Part shown: positions 38,701 through 47,188 of the stretch, in pieces
Numbering within the stretch: position 1 is the first letter of the stretch
Layout: every line of letters begins with the position of its first letter
Assembly: GCA_013299105.1 (NCBI GenBank)
Contig: JAAFJY010000009.1
Span: 124,001-188,000 of the forward strand
Direction of reading: 5' to 3'
Length of the DNA: 64,000 nucleotides
DNA from: Chitinophagales bacterium
GTDB lineage: Bacteria; Bacteroidota; Bacteroidia; Chitinophagales; Saprospiraceae
Made by a program: the position numbers and the translations under genes
The notes under the pieces: model-generated
Told to the model about the DNA's origin: nothing
The model's database searches: none
What the model saw: the letters and a program-made list of their open reading frames with translations, nothing else

Positions 38701-38767
38701 TGGGTGATTGTTTGCCGCAGGCCCACAGCCCCAATAAGAGTAGAATATACAGGACTTTCTTGTTCAT
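35708..38767 (-). CDS. PVC-type heme-binding dehydrogenase lipoprotein with HEAT repeats and cytochrome c domain
   Basis: 1019 residues. A lipoprotein signal (YILLLLGLWACGKQ, lipobox Cys17) points to membrane anchoring. An N-terminal six-bladed-propeller-like domain (DEKGRVWVCEALNYRNT, ILEDTDQDGKADKKTVFY) resembles glucose/sorbosone dehydrogenases. The middle is a long HEAT-like array, and the C-terminus is a mono-heme cytochrome c with CATCHKVGKEGVDFGP. This architecture is called PVC-type heme-binding CxxCH protein and is common in Planctomycetota and some Bacteroidota. It is presumed to oxidise a sugar-like substrate and hand electrons to the heme. Substrate unknown. Confidence 0.9.
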   Translation of the reverse strand: MNKKVLYILLLLGLWACGKQSPKIDFSKLDEKAKRLPENAVAGMQVADGCEVTLFASEPMLINPTNIHVDEKGRVWVCEALNYRNTHNPENPKRDEGDQILILEDTDQDGKADKKTVFYQGKDVDAALGIWSVGNRAIVSCSPRVLILTDTNGDNVADTKDSLFTGLDGYQSDHAVHAFVVGPDGKFYFNFGNNGKHIMDRNGKAVIDLSGNAVTDEGKPYRQGMVFRCNPDGSNLEVLGHNFRNNFEVAPDSYGALWQSDNDDDGNMGVRINYIMDYGNYGYTDEITGAGWGDPRVNQEKEIPKRHWRQNDPGSIPNLLQTGSGSPCGMAVYEGDMLPEIFHGQPIHAEAGHNVVCAYVKSPKGAGYEAKMVDIAKSLDQWSRPSDVCVAPDGSLFFSDWYDPAVGGHKFGDVERGRIFRVTAKGKGGKYAPEKPDFSSNDACIAALSSPNLAIRALAAEKLRAEGSKAEAALKKVWSGSDSRARARVLWILGGLPGGTQYLKSALADKDPEIAIAAIRQVRQGDSSQLLTYLKMAAKHPSPQVWREAAIGLRFQKGPAADQLWAELAQKYAGEDRWMLEALGIGADLQADARFKAWKDKVGDKWKSKGGKEIVWRSRSSLALPLLKELILDPKVEPFALRQYFRAFDFHQEPSKNEIIATLVDQDHPMKDSLNNYAVYQIDPSYLGKTPALKAALGGILAKLKGSAEYLELINRLKLKDQNPQLLDMALNDPDQALRSSAAGVLASNGGLGLLVGALKGADAAKTEQILYAVANVEDPTLFALFQTYLNDSKQTLAVRRAALNCLNSSWDGQEFLMDLVEKNKIPQEFLMQALVGLSGVWNTDIRQKSRALLAVEQKKAGNSLPPVAILEHKSGNLAAGKAIYLQHCATCHKVGKEGVDFGPALTEIGAKLDKGAIYRSIIYPSSGINYGYEGFNVQTKDGNIIQGIIASKTGAELKVRIMGGSLRSLPMADVVKMEELGQSLMTEGLYRQIKEQELVDLVEYLASLKPAEKLISSR

Positions 38768-38964
38768 TGTTTGTTGTGTTTAAGCGGCATTAAGGTAGGG
38801 TTTTTGCAGGATTTTACAAGGTTTGAACTGTTTTTTGGCTAAAAATACCCATTCCTCTAAGCAGTGATACAAAAGCTAATACGCGAAAGCAAAGGCTTTT
38901 TTTGAAACAAAAAGGGATCAAAAGAAACAAAAGCACAAAAAGTGCCCGCTTACTGCAAGACAGC

Positions 38965-39060
38965 GGTCTCAACAACCAAACGAGACTTTTTTTGTCTAAA
39001 CCAGAATTTTTTGTCTAAACCAGAATTTGCAGAATTACAGAATTACGTGTGTGACATTTG
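38965..39060 (+). repeat. AATTCTG-type dispersed repeat, copy b
   Basis: Reads GGTCTCAACAACCAAACGAG, TTTTTTTGTCTAAACCAGAA, a second TTTTTTGTCTAAACCAGAAT, then GCAGAATTACAGAATTACGT and a GTGACATTTGG end. The TTTGTCTAAACCAGAA unit is duplicated here, unlike in copies c, d and e. Confidence 0.65.
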
Positions 39061-39146
39061 GCCTAATTTTTCTAAAGCAGAATTTGAAAGAATATTCAGA
39101 ATTGGCCCGCTTCGCTGTCATAACAAAAATTTCTCCAAAGTTTCCA

Positions 39147-39195
39147 CTAACCATTAACAACTAACCATTAACAACTAACAACTAACCATTAACAA
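39147..39195 (+). repeat. ACTAACCATTAACA short tandem array
   Basis: CACTAACCATTAACA is repeated with small changes about four times (ACTAACCATTAACA, ACTAACCATTAACA, ACTAACA, ACTAACCATTAACA). It is preceded by CTCCAAAGTTTCC. A similar run with the same preceding words (CTCCAAAGTTTTC) lies at 56881-56928. Both sit just past the stop codon of a minus-strand gene. Confidence 0.6.
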
Positions 39196-39254
39196 AGGCA
39201 CGCACTTCAAAAGTAGAAATGCGTACCCTTTTTTAGCTTGAAAGACTATCGAAA

Positions 39255-41819
39255 TTACTTCTTCCGCTTGTCTTGCTTGCGCTTGTCCGTGTTTTGGCGT
39301 GGTGTAGTGGCAGCAGGCGCACTTGGGGTACGCGGAGCTGGTTCAGGTTTGGGCGTAGGCGCAGGTTCTTCAAGCGGGTTTTTTACCAAATTGAAGATAT
39401 TGGCCCCCAAAATGCCCAAAGTGCCGATCAACAAAGCCCAAGAACTAGCCATTGAGATGCTTCGACCTTTCGCAAAAGACTTTGGCTCAAAACGGAACTC
39501 AATGTTGTGCTCCCCAGCCGGAATACGCAGGCCGCGTAGGGCGTAATTCACGCGAATGTATTCAACAGGCTTGTTGTCAATATAAGCGGTCCAGCCTTTG
39601 TCAGGCCCATACCAAATATCTGAGAACACGGCAAATGATTCAGCTTTGCTACTCGACTGGTAGCTCAATTTCACTGGATGGTACTTGGTGAGGTAGATGG
39701 TGTTGTCCACATTGTCGGGCTCCAAGCCTTTGATGTAACTGGCGAATTCCTCGTGTACCACCGCGTGTTTGGCGGGGTCAAAAGGCTGCTCGGCACCCAA
39801 TGCATTGATTTCTTCATTAGGGGTTTTAACCACGATGAAACTATCAATCATCCAGGCATTGCCCAAGGCCCCGGGATTGAGTTGGGAGATAGGTGGCTGC
39901 CCCTCGGCTGGGGTAACAATGAAGTACTTGGCGTTGAGCATATTGTACACCTTGATATTGCCAGGGCCTAGGTGGCGGTCGATTAAGTCTTGGTAGCGCT
40001 GCAACTTAGCCGGGCTGTATCCACCGATGGCCTTGTGCGCATTCGATGCAACAGGAGACTGGAATGCATCAGGGCTGCTTTCGTGTACGCGGTAATACAA
40101 ATCTTTTTCTTTGGCCAAAATTTCCTGGTCAACCGGGCGCGGTTCTGCGTTGGCCTGGATGGCGCTAGGTGCTTGGAAATTTTCGCTATTGAGGTAGCGG
40201 CGGCCCACTCCCCATACATCGAAGAGGCCCAAAACCCCGATACCCGCCAAAAGCACAATCTTGTTTGTCCGATTGGTCGCCCAAGCCCAAATCAGGCCCG
40301 AACAAGCGACCAAAAGAAAGAAACTGCGCCAGGCATCGCTGCTGAATAAGGATTTGCGGTCAGCAATCAAAGCAGCGATATCAAGACCCCTTGCTTGTAA
40401 ACTTGGATCACCGGGGTTGGAAAAATCAAACAAAGAAGTCCCCAGCAAAGCCATAAGCAAGGTGATGCCGCCCAAAATCCCACCTCCAATTTTGAGGCCC
40501 TTGAGCACTTTTTCCCGATTGTCATCTTTGATGGCCAGCCCTAAGGCCAGGAAACCAAAAATGGGCACGATCACTGAAGTGATATTCGTGAAGGAACTAG
40601 GCGCACGGAAACTGTTGTACAAAGGCAGGGTGTTGAACAAAAGTTGAGAAAGCCCCCCATCGTTTTTGCCCATTGATAAAAATAGGGAAATCAAGGTACC
40701 GAATAAACCCCACCATTTCAAAGGGCCATTGACCGTGAATAAGCCCAAAGCGAACAGCAGCACACTGATGATCCCCAAGTAGCTGGGGCCAGAGGTGAAG
40801 GGCAATCCACCCCAGTACAAAGGCAATAAGACCCCTGGGCCTAATTGGGCTCCCTTGGCCTGTAGGTCTGCAACTACTTTTGAATTGCTGGGAGCAGGTT
40901 CGCCGCCAGAACCCCCAGCTGCGCCTGGGATGATTGATGCAAGCAAGTCAATTGAGGTGTTGCTCCATTGCATGGCGTAGTCAAAACTCAAGCCATTGGA
41001 ATTCAATTGCTGTGGTTGCCCGTCGGTGGTTTTTTCTGGTGCCAAAATAGCTCCACCACGCATGGTAGCGTCTTTGTATTCGAGGGTGGGCAAGACATTG
41101 GAAGCTCCCGTTCCCATGCCAATGAGGCCGAATACCAACAAACTGGCAGTAGCAAATACGAAGGACATCAATTCACCCTTTCGTAGGCTTTGGACAAACT
41201 GAGCTACACCAAAAGCCAATAAAGTAAGAGCCAGGTAATAGGTCATCTGGATGTGGTTGGAGAAAAGGTGCAGGGCCGTAGCCAGCCCAAAGATCAAACC
41301 ACCCGATAAGTATTTCTTTTGGTAAGCCTGGACAATGCCCGCCACCAATAAAGGGCTGTAACAAATGACGCTGAACTTGGACGTGTGGCCAGTAACATAC
41401 ATCGAAAGGTTGTTGGTGCCCAAAGCAAAAACGATGCCCCCGATGATGCCTACCCAAGGATCGACTTTTAACACCATCAAAAGGATGTAAAAGCACAACA
41501 TGGCCGAAAAGAAACGACCTATGGGACGGTTGATGCCCAAATGAAAGATGCGGTCGTACAAGCCACTTTGGTTGCCCTCGCGAATGGTATAAGTCTGATA
41601 GGTAGGCATACCACCAAACATCGAATTGGTCCAAAGGGGCAGACGGCCGTCCACTTTCTGGTACTTTTCCATTTCGCTGGCTGATGCTTTTACATTGGCC
41701 AAATCTCCTTGAGTCAACACTTTGCCTTGCAATTGCGGCGCAAAGTACAGGGCCGCAGCAGCCAAAAAGACGCCAATGGCGATCAGGTGGGGTAGGGCCT
41801 TTTTCAGCAAGTAATTCAT
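39255..41819 (-). CDS. YfhO family multi-pass membrane protein
   Basis: 854 residues with about a dozen hydrophobic segments, beginning at LIAIGVFLAAAALYFAPQL. A large extracytoplasmic loop around 500-750 contains the YfhO-type segments GYSPAKLQRYQDLID and WYGPDKGWTAYIDN. The tail is a proline/lysine-rich disordered stretch (EEPAPTPKPEPAPRTPSAPA). Members are polytopic GT-C-like proteins; in Bacillus YfhO takes part in cell-wall glycosylation, while Bacteroidota homologues are mostly uncharacterised. Start by the first ATG with a suitable membrane segment. Confidence 0.88.
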   Translation of the reverse strand: MNYLLKKALPHLIAIGVFLAAAALYFAPQLQGKVLTQGDLANVKASASEMEKYQKVDGRLPLWTNSMFGGMPTYQTYTIREGNQSGLYDRIFHLGINRPIGRFFSAMLCFYILLMVLKVDPWVGIIGGIVFALGTNNLSMYVTGHTSKFSVICYSPLLVAGIVQAYQKKYLSGGLIFGLATALHLFSNHIQMTYYLALTLLAFGVAQFVQSLRKGELMSFVFATASLLVFGLIGMGTGASNVLPTLEYKDATMRGGAILAPEKTTDGQPQQLNSNGLSFDYAMQWSNTSIDLLASIIPGAAGGSGGEPAPSNSKVVADLQAKGAQLGPGVLLPLYWGGLPFTSGPSYLGIISVLLFALGLFTVNGPLKWWGLFGTLISLFLSMGKNDGGLSQLLFNTLPLYNSFRAPSSFTNITSVIVPIFGFLALGLAIKDDNREKVLKGLKIGGGILGGITLLMALLGTSLFDFSNPGDPSLQARGLDIAALIADRKSLFSSDAWRSFFLLVACSGLIWAWATNRTNKIVLLAGIGVLGLFDVWGVGRRYLNSENFQAPSAIQANAEPRPVDQEILAKEKDLYYRVHESSPDAFQSPVASNAHKAIGGYSPAKLQRYQDLIDRHLGPGNIKVYNMLNAKYFIVTPAEGQPPISQLNPGALGNAWMIDSFIVVKTPNEEINALGAEQPFDPAKHAVVHEEFASYIKGLEPDNVDNTIYLTKYHPVKLSYQSSSKAESFAVFSDIWYGPDKGWTAYIDNKPVEYIRVNYALRGLRIPAGEHNIEFRFEPKSFAKGRSISMASSWALLIGTLGILGANIFNLVKNPLEEPAPTPKPEPAPRTPSAPAATTPRQNTDKRKQDKRKK

Positions 41820-41899
41820 AACAATGATTAGGTTAAATGCTCGCAGGACTAGGTATTTGAAAATGCCTCGGCACTGCGTTATTTTTTAGGTGAAAATGA

Positions 41900-42940
41900 C
41901 TATAAAAAATCCACATCCACATCATATGGATAAGTCACCAAGTAATTGATGGCTTTGTCGATCGAAAAGTTGTCGAAAACGATTTCGTGCAACATATGGA
42001 TGATTGGAAGGCGCAATTTATGATAATTCGCCAAATGCCAGGTAATTTTCAGGGTACGAACCCCTTCGGCTAGTTCTGGCATGGTATTTTGGATGGTCTC
42101 ATTGGTCTCACCTTGTCCCAGTCGATAGCCATAGGTAAAGTTTCGGCTCTTGGAACTGGTAGCCGTGGCAATGAGATCGCCAATGCCTGCAGCCCCCAAA
42201 AACGCCCCTGGAGTGGCCCCAAAAGCTTTGCCAAAACGGATCATTTCCATCAGGCCACGGGTGAGGAGCATGGCCTGGATGTTTTTGCCCAAGCCTTTGC
42301 CGCGTAAAACTCCCGAAGCCAGGGCAATAATGTTTTTCAAAGCCCCCGCTAATTCTGCCCCTAGGATATCGGGATTGCCAAAAACATGGAAAGCATCGGA
42401 ACTCAAAACGCGCTGGGCTTCATCAATCACTTCATCGAAAACGCTGCCAATCACCGTAGCAGTGGGTTGCCCTTCGATGATTTCTGTAGCTAGGTTGGGC
42501 CCCGACAAGCAACCAACCCTCCTGACTACACTTTCTTGGGTGATGATTTGGCTCATGGTGCTGACATGCCTTGGCTCCAGGCCCTTGTCCCAATCCGCTT
42601 CCGCAATGCCTTTTACATCAAAACCCTTGGTGCCATGGATGAGAATATGGTAAGGCCGAAGGTGTGGACCTAGTCGCTGCATCATGGCCCGAAAGTTCTC
42701 GGAAGGCACAATCGGGAAAATTAAGGTGCATTTTTGCGCCAGTTCTTCTACACTGGTGGTGGCTTGTACTCGCGTTGATAAAGTTACACCAAAATTGAGG
42801 TGGGTATTGTTGATGTTGTCTACAACGGCTTGTTTTCGGCTGTAAATGAGCACATCTACATTGTGTGCCAGTAAGTTGGCAATGGCCATGCCAAAACTCC
42901 CCGATCCAACTACACCAACGATTTCCTTTGCTTGCGGCAT
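41900..42940 (-). CDS. gpsA: NAD(P)-dependent glycerol-3-phosphate dehydrogenase
   Basis: 346 residues. N-terminal Rossmann motif VGVVGSGSFGMAIANLLA; catalytic-core landmarks LSGPNLATEI, GALKNIIALASGVLRG with the conserved Lys, and GAAGIGDLIATATSSKSRNF. Expected to reduce dihydroxyacetone phosphate to glycerol-3-phosphate for phospholipid synthesis in the cytoplasm. Length is slightly above average because of a short C-terminal tail. The next gene downstream is the YfhO protein 80 bases on. Confidence 0.95.
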   Translation of the reverse strand: MPQAKEIVGVVGSGSFGMAIANLLAHNVDVLIYSRKQAVVDNINNTHLNFGVTLSTRVQATTSVEELAQKCTLIFPIVPSENFRAMMQRLGPHLRPYHILIHGTKGFDVKGIAEADWDKGLEPRHVSTMSQIITQESVVRRVGCLSGPNLATEIIEGQPTATVIGSVFDEVIDEAQRVLSSDAFHVFGNPDILGAELAGALKNIIALASGVLRGKGLGKNIQAMLLTRGLMEMIRFGKAFGATPGAFLGAAGIGDLIATATSSKSRNFTYGYRLGQGETNETIQNTMPELAEGVRTLKITWHLANYHKLRLPIIHMLHEIVFDNFSIDKAINYLVTYPYDVDVDFL

Positions 42941-43238
42941 GAATGAGCTTCAATTTGGCGTAAAAGTAAAGTTCTTCATGGAAATCACAGCCCTTGATTC
43001 AACGATTTTGCGCTTTTTTTCGTTTTGGATAAACAGACTGCTTGAATAGAAGGTGATGGAGGTTAGGGCGTCTCTAAAAAAAACATACCCAAGGCGCAAC
43101 TAAGGCATTTTGAATTTGGGTATCTTATTTTTTGCAAAGCCCCTTAATTATTGAACCCCTGTTGTCACTTTTAGGTATGAAAAGCGTCTAATTTGTAAAC
43201 TAATTCCATTTGCCAAACTGGTATTTGCATTCAAAGTC

Positions 43239-44312
43239 ATGATTTTTTTTAGCAAAAGTGAAAAGTACAACTGGAACCTACCTAAGCCAGGCCCTTGGAC
43301 CAAACGCGGCACCATGCTGAGTTTGGTGGCAATGGTGTTTTGGTTTTCAGCTTACACCCCGCCCCAAGGACCAACCCTGCCTGCCCAGCCCGAAACGGGA
43401 TATGGTGGAGCAATTTATCCGCACGACAGCGTGGTGATGAGCGCTTTTGCCGAAAAAGCAGAGGGCTTTTGGTTGTTTGAGCCCGCTTTTCCCCGACCCG
43501 ATTCTGCGCATGTCATCGTATTCAATCACGGTTATGCAGCACTCAATCCAATGGCTTATGGGGGCTGGATCAAGCACTTGGTGCGCAAGGGAAATATTGT
43601 GATTTATCCGCGTTACCAGCAAAACATGTTGCTGCCCTCGTCCGAACAATTTCCAGCCAATGTGGCCCAGGGTATCCGTGACGCCTTGACCGAACTAAAT
43701 ACTGGCGATCATGTACGGCCCAAAGTGAAGCAACTGATCATGATCGGCCATTCTTATGGCGGTGCCATTTCTGCCTATTTGGGGGTGAAATACGAGCGTT
43801 ACGGCATTCCGCAACCCAAGGGGCTTTTGCTTTGCGCACCTGGCACGGGGCCACTCAATGGTGCCAAACTGGACGACTACAGTGGATTACCCGCCGACAC
43901 CAAAATGTTGATCGTATCCAGCGCTGACGATCAAGTGGTGAAAGAACCTTTTCAAAGGGTAATTTTCAATACCGCAGTCAATACGCCCAACCGGAATTTC
44001 CTCAAAATCTACGCCGACGAGCACGGCTTACCCGCCATCCACGCCCACCACAACGAGTGCTACAGCCTGGATGAAAAATTTGACGTAGGTCTGCGCAACC
44101 CCACCATCCTGCGCAGCTACCTCGTGGGCCGTACCGATGCTGTGGACTATTACGGCTTCTGGAAATGGGGCGATGCCCTGATCGATTGTGTGCGCAATGG
44201 CCAGGGTTGCGAAATGGCTTTTGGCGATACCGAAGCGCAAAAAAACCTGGGCAAGTGGACCGATGGGCAGGCGATCAAGGCGGTGGAGGTGAGCTTGCCT
44301 GTGGGGGAATGA
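43239..44312 (+). CDS. Alpha/beta hydrolase, membrane-anchored or secreted
   Basis: 357 residues. A short N-terminal hydrophobic stretch (MLSLVAMVFWFSAYTPP) is either a signal or an anchor; ATG at 43314 is an alternative start. The alpha/beta hydrolase core shows IVFNHGYAALNPMAYGGW (oxyanion region) and the nucleophile elbow LIMIGHSYGGAISAYLG, Ser about 170. The likely acid is in LIVSSADDQVV and the base in the GLPAIHAHHNE stretch. It resembles dienelactone hydrolase/chlorophyllase-type esterases. Substrate unknown. Confidence 0.82.
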   Translation: MIFFSKSEKYNWNLPKPGPWTKRGTMLSLVAMVFWFSAYTPPQGPTLPAQPETGYGGAIYPHDSVVMSAFAEKAEGFWLFEPAFPRPDSAHVIVFNHGYAALNPMAYGGWIKHLVRKGNIVIYPRYQQNMLLPSSEQFPANVAQGIRDALTELNTGDHVRPKVKQLIMIGHSYGGAISAYLGVKYERYGIPQPKGLLLCAPGTGPLNGAKLDDYSGLPADTKMLIVSSADDQVVKEPFQRVIFNTAVNTPNRNFLKIYADEHGLPAIHAHHNECYSLDEKFDVGLRNPTILRSYLVGRTDAVDYYGFWKWGDALIDCVRNGQGCEMAFGDTEAQKNLGKWTDGQAIKAVEVSLPVGE

Positions 44313-44319
44313 TTTTTTT

Positions 44320-44711
44320 ACATACGATAGACGATATACGACTTACGACATATGATTTAGGGGCTCGCTGGGGGGATTGGAGGTGCTTCAAGCAATTGTT
44401 TCCACGATCTGTTGTTTCTATTTTGTATTTATAGTTTTTGACAATTAACGATTGTATCGAACGTGAAAAAATGCAAAAGAGCCAGGTTTGAAGGAAAAAC
44501 CTGGCTCTTTTGCGTATACAGCACTAAAGTAACGTGGATTCCGAGTGAAAAACATTGTTTTTCAAGGGGTTTTTCTAAAGAACAGACATACAATCATCAA
44601 TTTTCAATTTCAAAAATCTCAAACCGTACAAACGAAAACTCAAAACACGACAAATCTCCCCAGCGAGCCTCTAAATCATATGTCGTATATGGTATGTCGT
44701 CTATCGTATGT
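44320..44711. repeat. 392-bp element with 59-bp inverted ends
   Basis: Arm 1 (44320-44378) and arm 2 (44653-44711) are inverted copies matching at 53 of 59 positions, beginning ACATACGATAGACGA and ending near GCTCGCTGGGG. The interior has no reading frame but holds a perfect 17-bp hairpin. It fills the space between a hydrolase gene and the TonB receptor gene. No target-site duplication is visible. It looks like a MITE-like non-autonomous element or a large structured intergenic sequence. Confidence 0.75.
44473..44513. terminator. Perfect 17-bp hairpin, probable bidirectional terminator
   Basis: GCAAAAGAGCCAGGTTT (44473-44489) pairs perfectly with AAACCTGGCTCTTTTGC (44497-44513) around GAAGGAA. 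The stem ends in A/T on both sides and lies between convergent genes, so it fits a two-way terminator. Confidence 0.7.
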
Positions 44712-44723
44712 CAAAACTAGGCA

Positions 44724-47091
44724 TCACTTCTGCTTCCCTACAAAGTTGTATTGCAAACCCCAGCCGATGCTGCGGGGAGCTGCGGGGCTGAAATTGGTAC
44801 GGTCCGTAGGGTTGTTGCCCCTTGAGGCACTGGCCACATACAACTCATTGGTGGCATTGAGCACATTGACGAAGAGGTCCACATTTTTAAAGGTGTAACC
44901 CACCCGCATGTTCAAAACACTTACGCCTTTGAATCCCAAGAAACCTTCATCCTCGAAACGGATGGTATTGATCTGGTTGAGGAACCAAGGGCTCAAGCGT
45001 TGCCATTCTGCCGACAAGCGCAGGCTTTTGGCCCATTTTGGTTGGTAAATCACCTCGGTGTTGGCAATCAGGCGAGGAGAATTTGGCATTTCTTTGCCAT
45101 CGAGTTTTTGCAAAGCATCGGTGGGGCGATTGGAGAGTTGAAAATCTTCAAAACGGTGCAATGCCGTAGCTCCTCCAATGCGCACCATCCATTCAGGATT
45201 GGGTGCAAAAGTCACGCCAAACTCCAAACCCTGGTGCAAAGTCCGCCCTGCACTTTGGAAATCCGTAGAGTTGTCGGGTTGGCGGATTTGCAACAACTCG
45301 TCGCGCCCCTCCAAACGATAGATGGTGGCGTCGATGTTCAGTCTGCGTTTGAACAAGGCCAGCCAAACCCCCATTTCTGAATTGCGGAAATAGGCTGGTT
45401 TGAGGTTGTAATAAAAAGGATCTTGCCCTGCTTGCACATTGGGTCGGCGGCGGAACACTTGGGTCACTCCCGGAGGGGCGAAGCCCAGGCTGTAGTTGCC
45501 ATAAAAGCCCACATTGGGGTGCAGAGCATAAGTAGCGCCAATTTTGGGACTGATTTGCTGGTAATTGCGGGTTCCCTGGCTTTTTGTCGAGGAAGTTTTC
45601 GTAATCAAAACCAAAATCGTCGTAACGCAAGCCAGCGGTAATGCGCAATTTTTCGATCGGGCTGACTTCCAATTGGGTGTAAAGCCCCAGGTTGTGTACC
45701 TGAGCCTCGTAGTCGGCAATTTTGATGTCGGGACGGTCGCCTTTGAAACGGTACTTTTTCACACTGCGGCCATCGGCGCGCAAGTCTGCGAGTAGGTCAA
45801 TCTGAAAAGCATTGTATTGCTGTGGAGTATATTCATAAGAACCACCTACCAAGACGCTGCTACGCAAAAAATTGAAGTTTTGGCGGTGCTGGGCAATTAC
45901 CCCGTAAGAATTGAACACGCTTTGGTTCTTTTCACTGGTGGCCGTAGTTGATCGCGTGGTCCAGCGCACAGTATGGTTGGGGCTCATTTGGTAATCGTTG
46001 AAACGGTGAAACGCGGTCGCGAAGGACTCCGCATTTTTGTTCCAGCGGTGGTTCAAGGTCAAACGCGAACGCAAGGCTTTGATCCGGCGGTACATAAAGT
46101 CGTTGCTGGCCTCATAAGTGCGGCTGTAGTAGGCCGTACTGTCCAAACTCAAGCCCTCTTGGCCATCGTAATCATTGTAAGCAAATGCGCCAGTCAGCGT
46201 GGTGCGTGGGGCCAGGTAGTAGTCCAGACGGGCATTCAGGGCGTTTTTGGTGTAGTCGGTCCGCTCGCGCCAGCCATTTTTTTGTCCACCAATAAAACCG
46301 CCAACAAAAGCCCCTAGTTTTTTGCCTATCATGCCACCCGCATTGTATTGCAAGCGATTATAGTTGTATTGGTCTCCTTGGTAGCCAATCGAGAAAGTAG
46401 GCACCGCAGTAGGTTTGAGCGTGATGAGGTTGACGGCTCCCCCCACCGCTTCTGGGCCATAAATTGAAGAGGCAGGCCCTTTGACCACTTCAATGGATTG
46501 CAATGCCATGATGTTGCTTTCAATCAGGCCATTGTGGTTGAACAAGCCCATTGGACGCACCGGAATGCCATCCTCCATGTACAAGAAATAAGCCGAGGTG
46601 GACATGGGTTGTCGAATGCTCATGTTGTGTCCTTCGCCCGTAAAGCGTTGCATGAACACACCAGGCACCTTGCTGATCAGTTCAGGGAGCGCAATTGCAC
46701 GGGTTTGACGGATCAGTTCAGACGAGATTTTGTCAATCGCCATTGGGGTTTCGCTTCTTTTTTGTTGTCCACGATTGGCCGTCACAACTACGGTTTCCAA
46801 ACCAGTTGCGGTGGTGTTTAAGCCCAGGTTTAAAACCCCATTTGCGGGCACTTCCAGGTCCAGTCCTTCATAGCCCAATAAGCTGATTTTTAAGATTTTG
46901 GCGTCCGAACTCAAGGAAAAAGCACCTTGTGCGTCTGTGCTGGTGCCTTGTTGAGCAGTAGGGTCAAGGATGCTGACCCCAGCCAAGGGCTCTTTGCTTA
47001 CAGCATCGTAGATTTTGCCGTGCACTATTTTTTGGGCCAAAAGACTTTGGGCCGTCAAGATTAAACATAAGTAAAGAATTAGCTTCTTCAT
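44724..47091 (-). pseudogene. TonB-dependent outer-membrane receptor, frameshifted
   Basis: Two frames cover one receptor. From ATG 47091 a signal peptide (LILYLCLILTAQSLLAQ), a carboxypeptidase-like domain (VHGKIYDAVSKEPLAGVSI) and the plug (GLETVVVTANRGQQKRSETP, VVKGPASSIYGPEAVGGAVN) are in frame. At the A-run opposite 45581-45585 the frame is lost. The barrel then continues in another frame (GTRNYQQISPKIGATYALHP) to the stop at 44724. The span is 2368 bases; removing one base gives 789 codons, as for an intact receptor. The lesion is a +1 in five A residues. Either a true mutation or a homopolymer error. Last gene of the ABC operon. Confidence 0.85.
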
Positions 47092-47188
47092 GCTAAATAG
47101 TTTTGAGAAATTAAAAGAAGTTTGGGCAATAAAGGTCCAGGCCGCTGTATTGACAGCAGCACCAGTAGTTGTTGATAAGAAATGTGAT

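Larger units (their letters stand above)
38768..39254. other. Intergenic region with repeats
   Basis: About 487 bases with no gene. From left to right: an A/G-rich tract (38885-38945) mirrored in inverted form near 32053-32110; the AATTCTG-type repeat copy b; a CCCGCTTCGC remnant; and a short tandem array of ACTAACCATTAACA units (39147-39195) that also occurs near 56893-56928. Confidence 0.55.

Noticed and set aside
38965-39195. CRISPR array
   Set aside because: Repeats are short, irregular, without uniform spacers, and no cas gene is near.
45581-45585. Programmed frameshift in the TonB receptor
   Set aside because: A +1 (or -2) shift at C-AAA-AAG does not match a usual slippery site, and no stimulatory structure was found just downstream; a mutation or homopolymer error is simpler.
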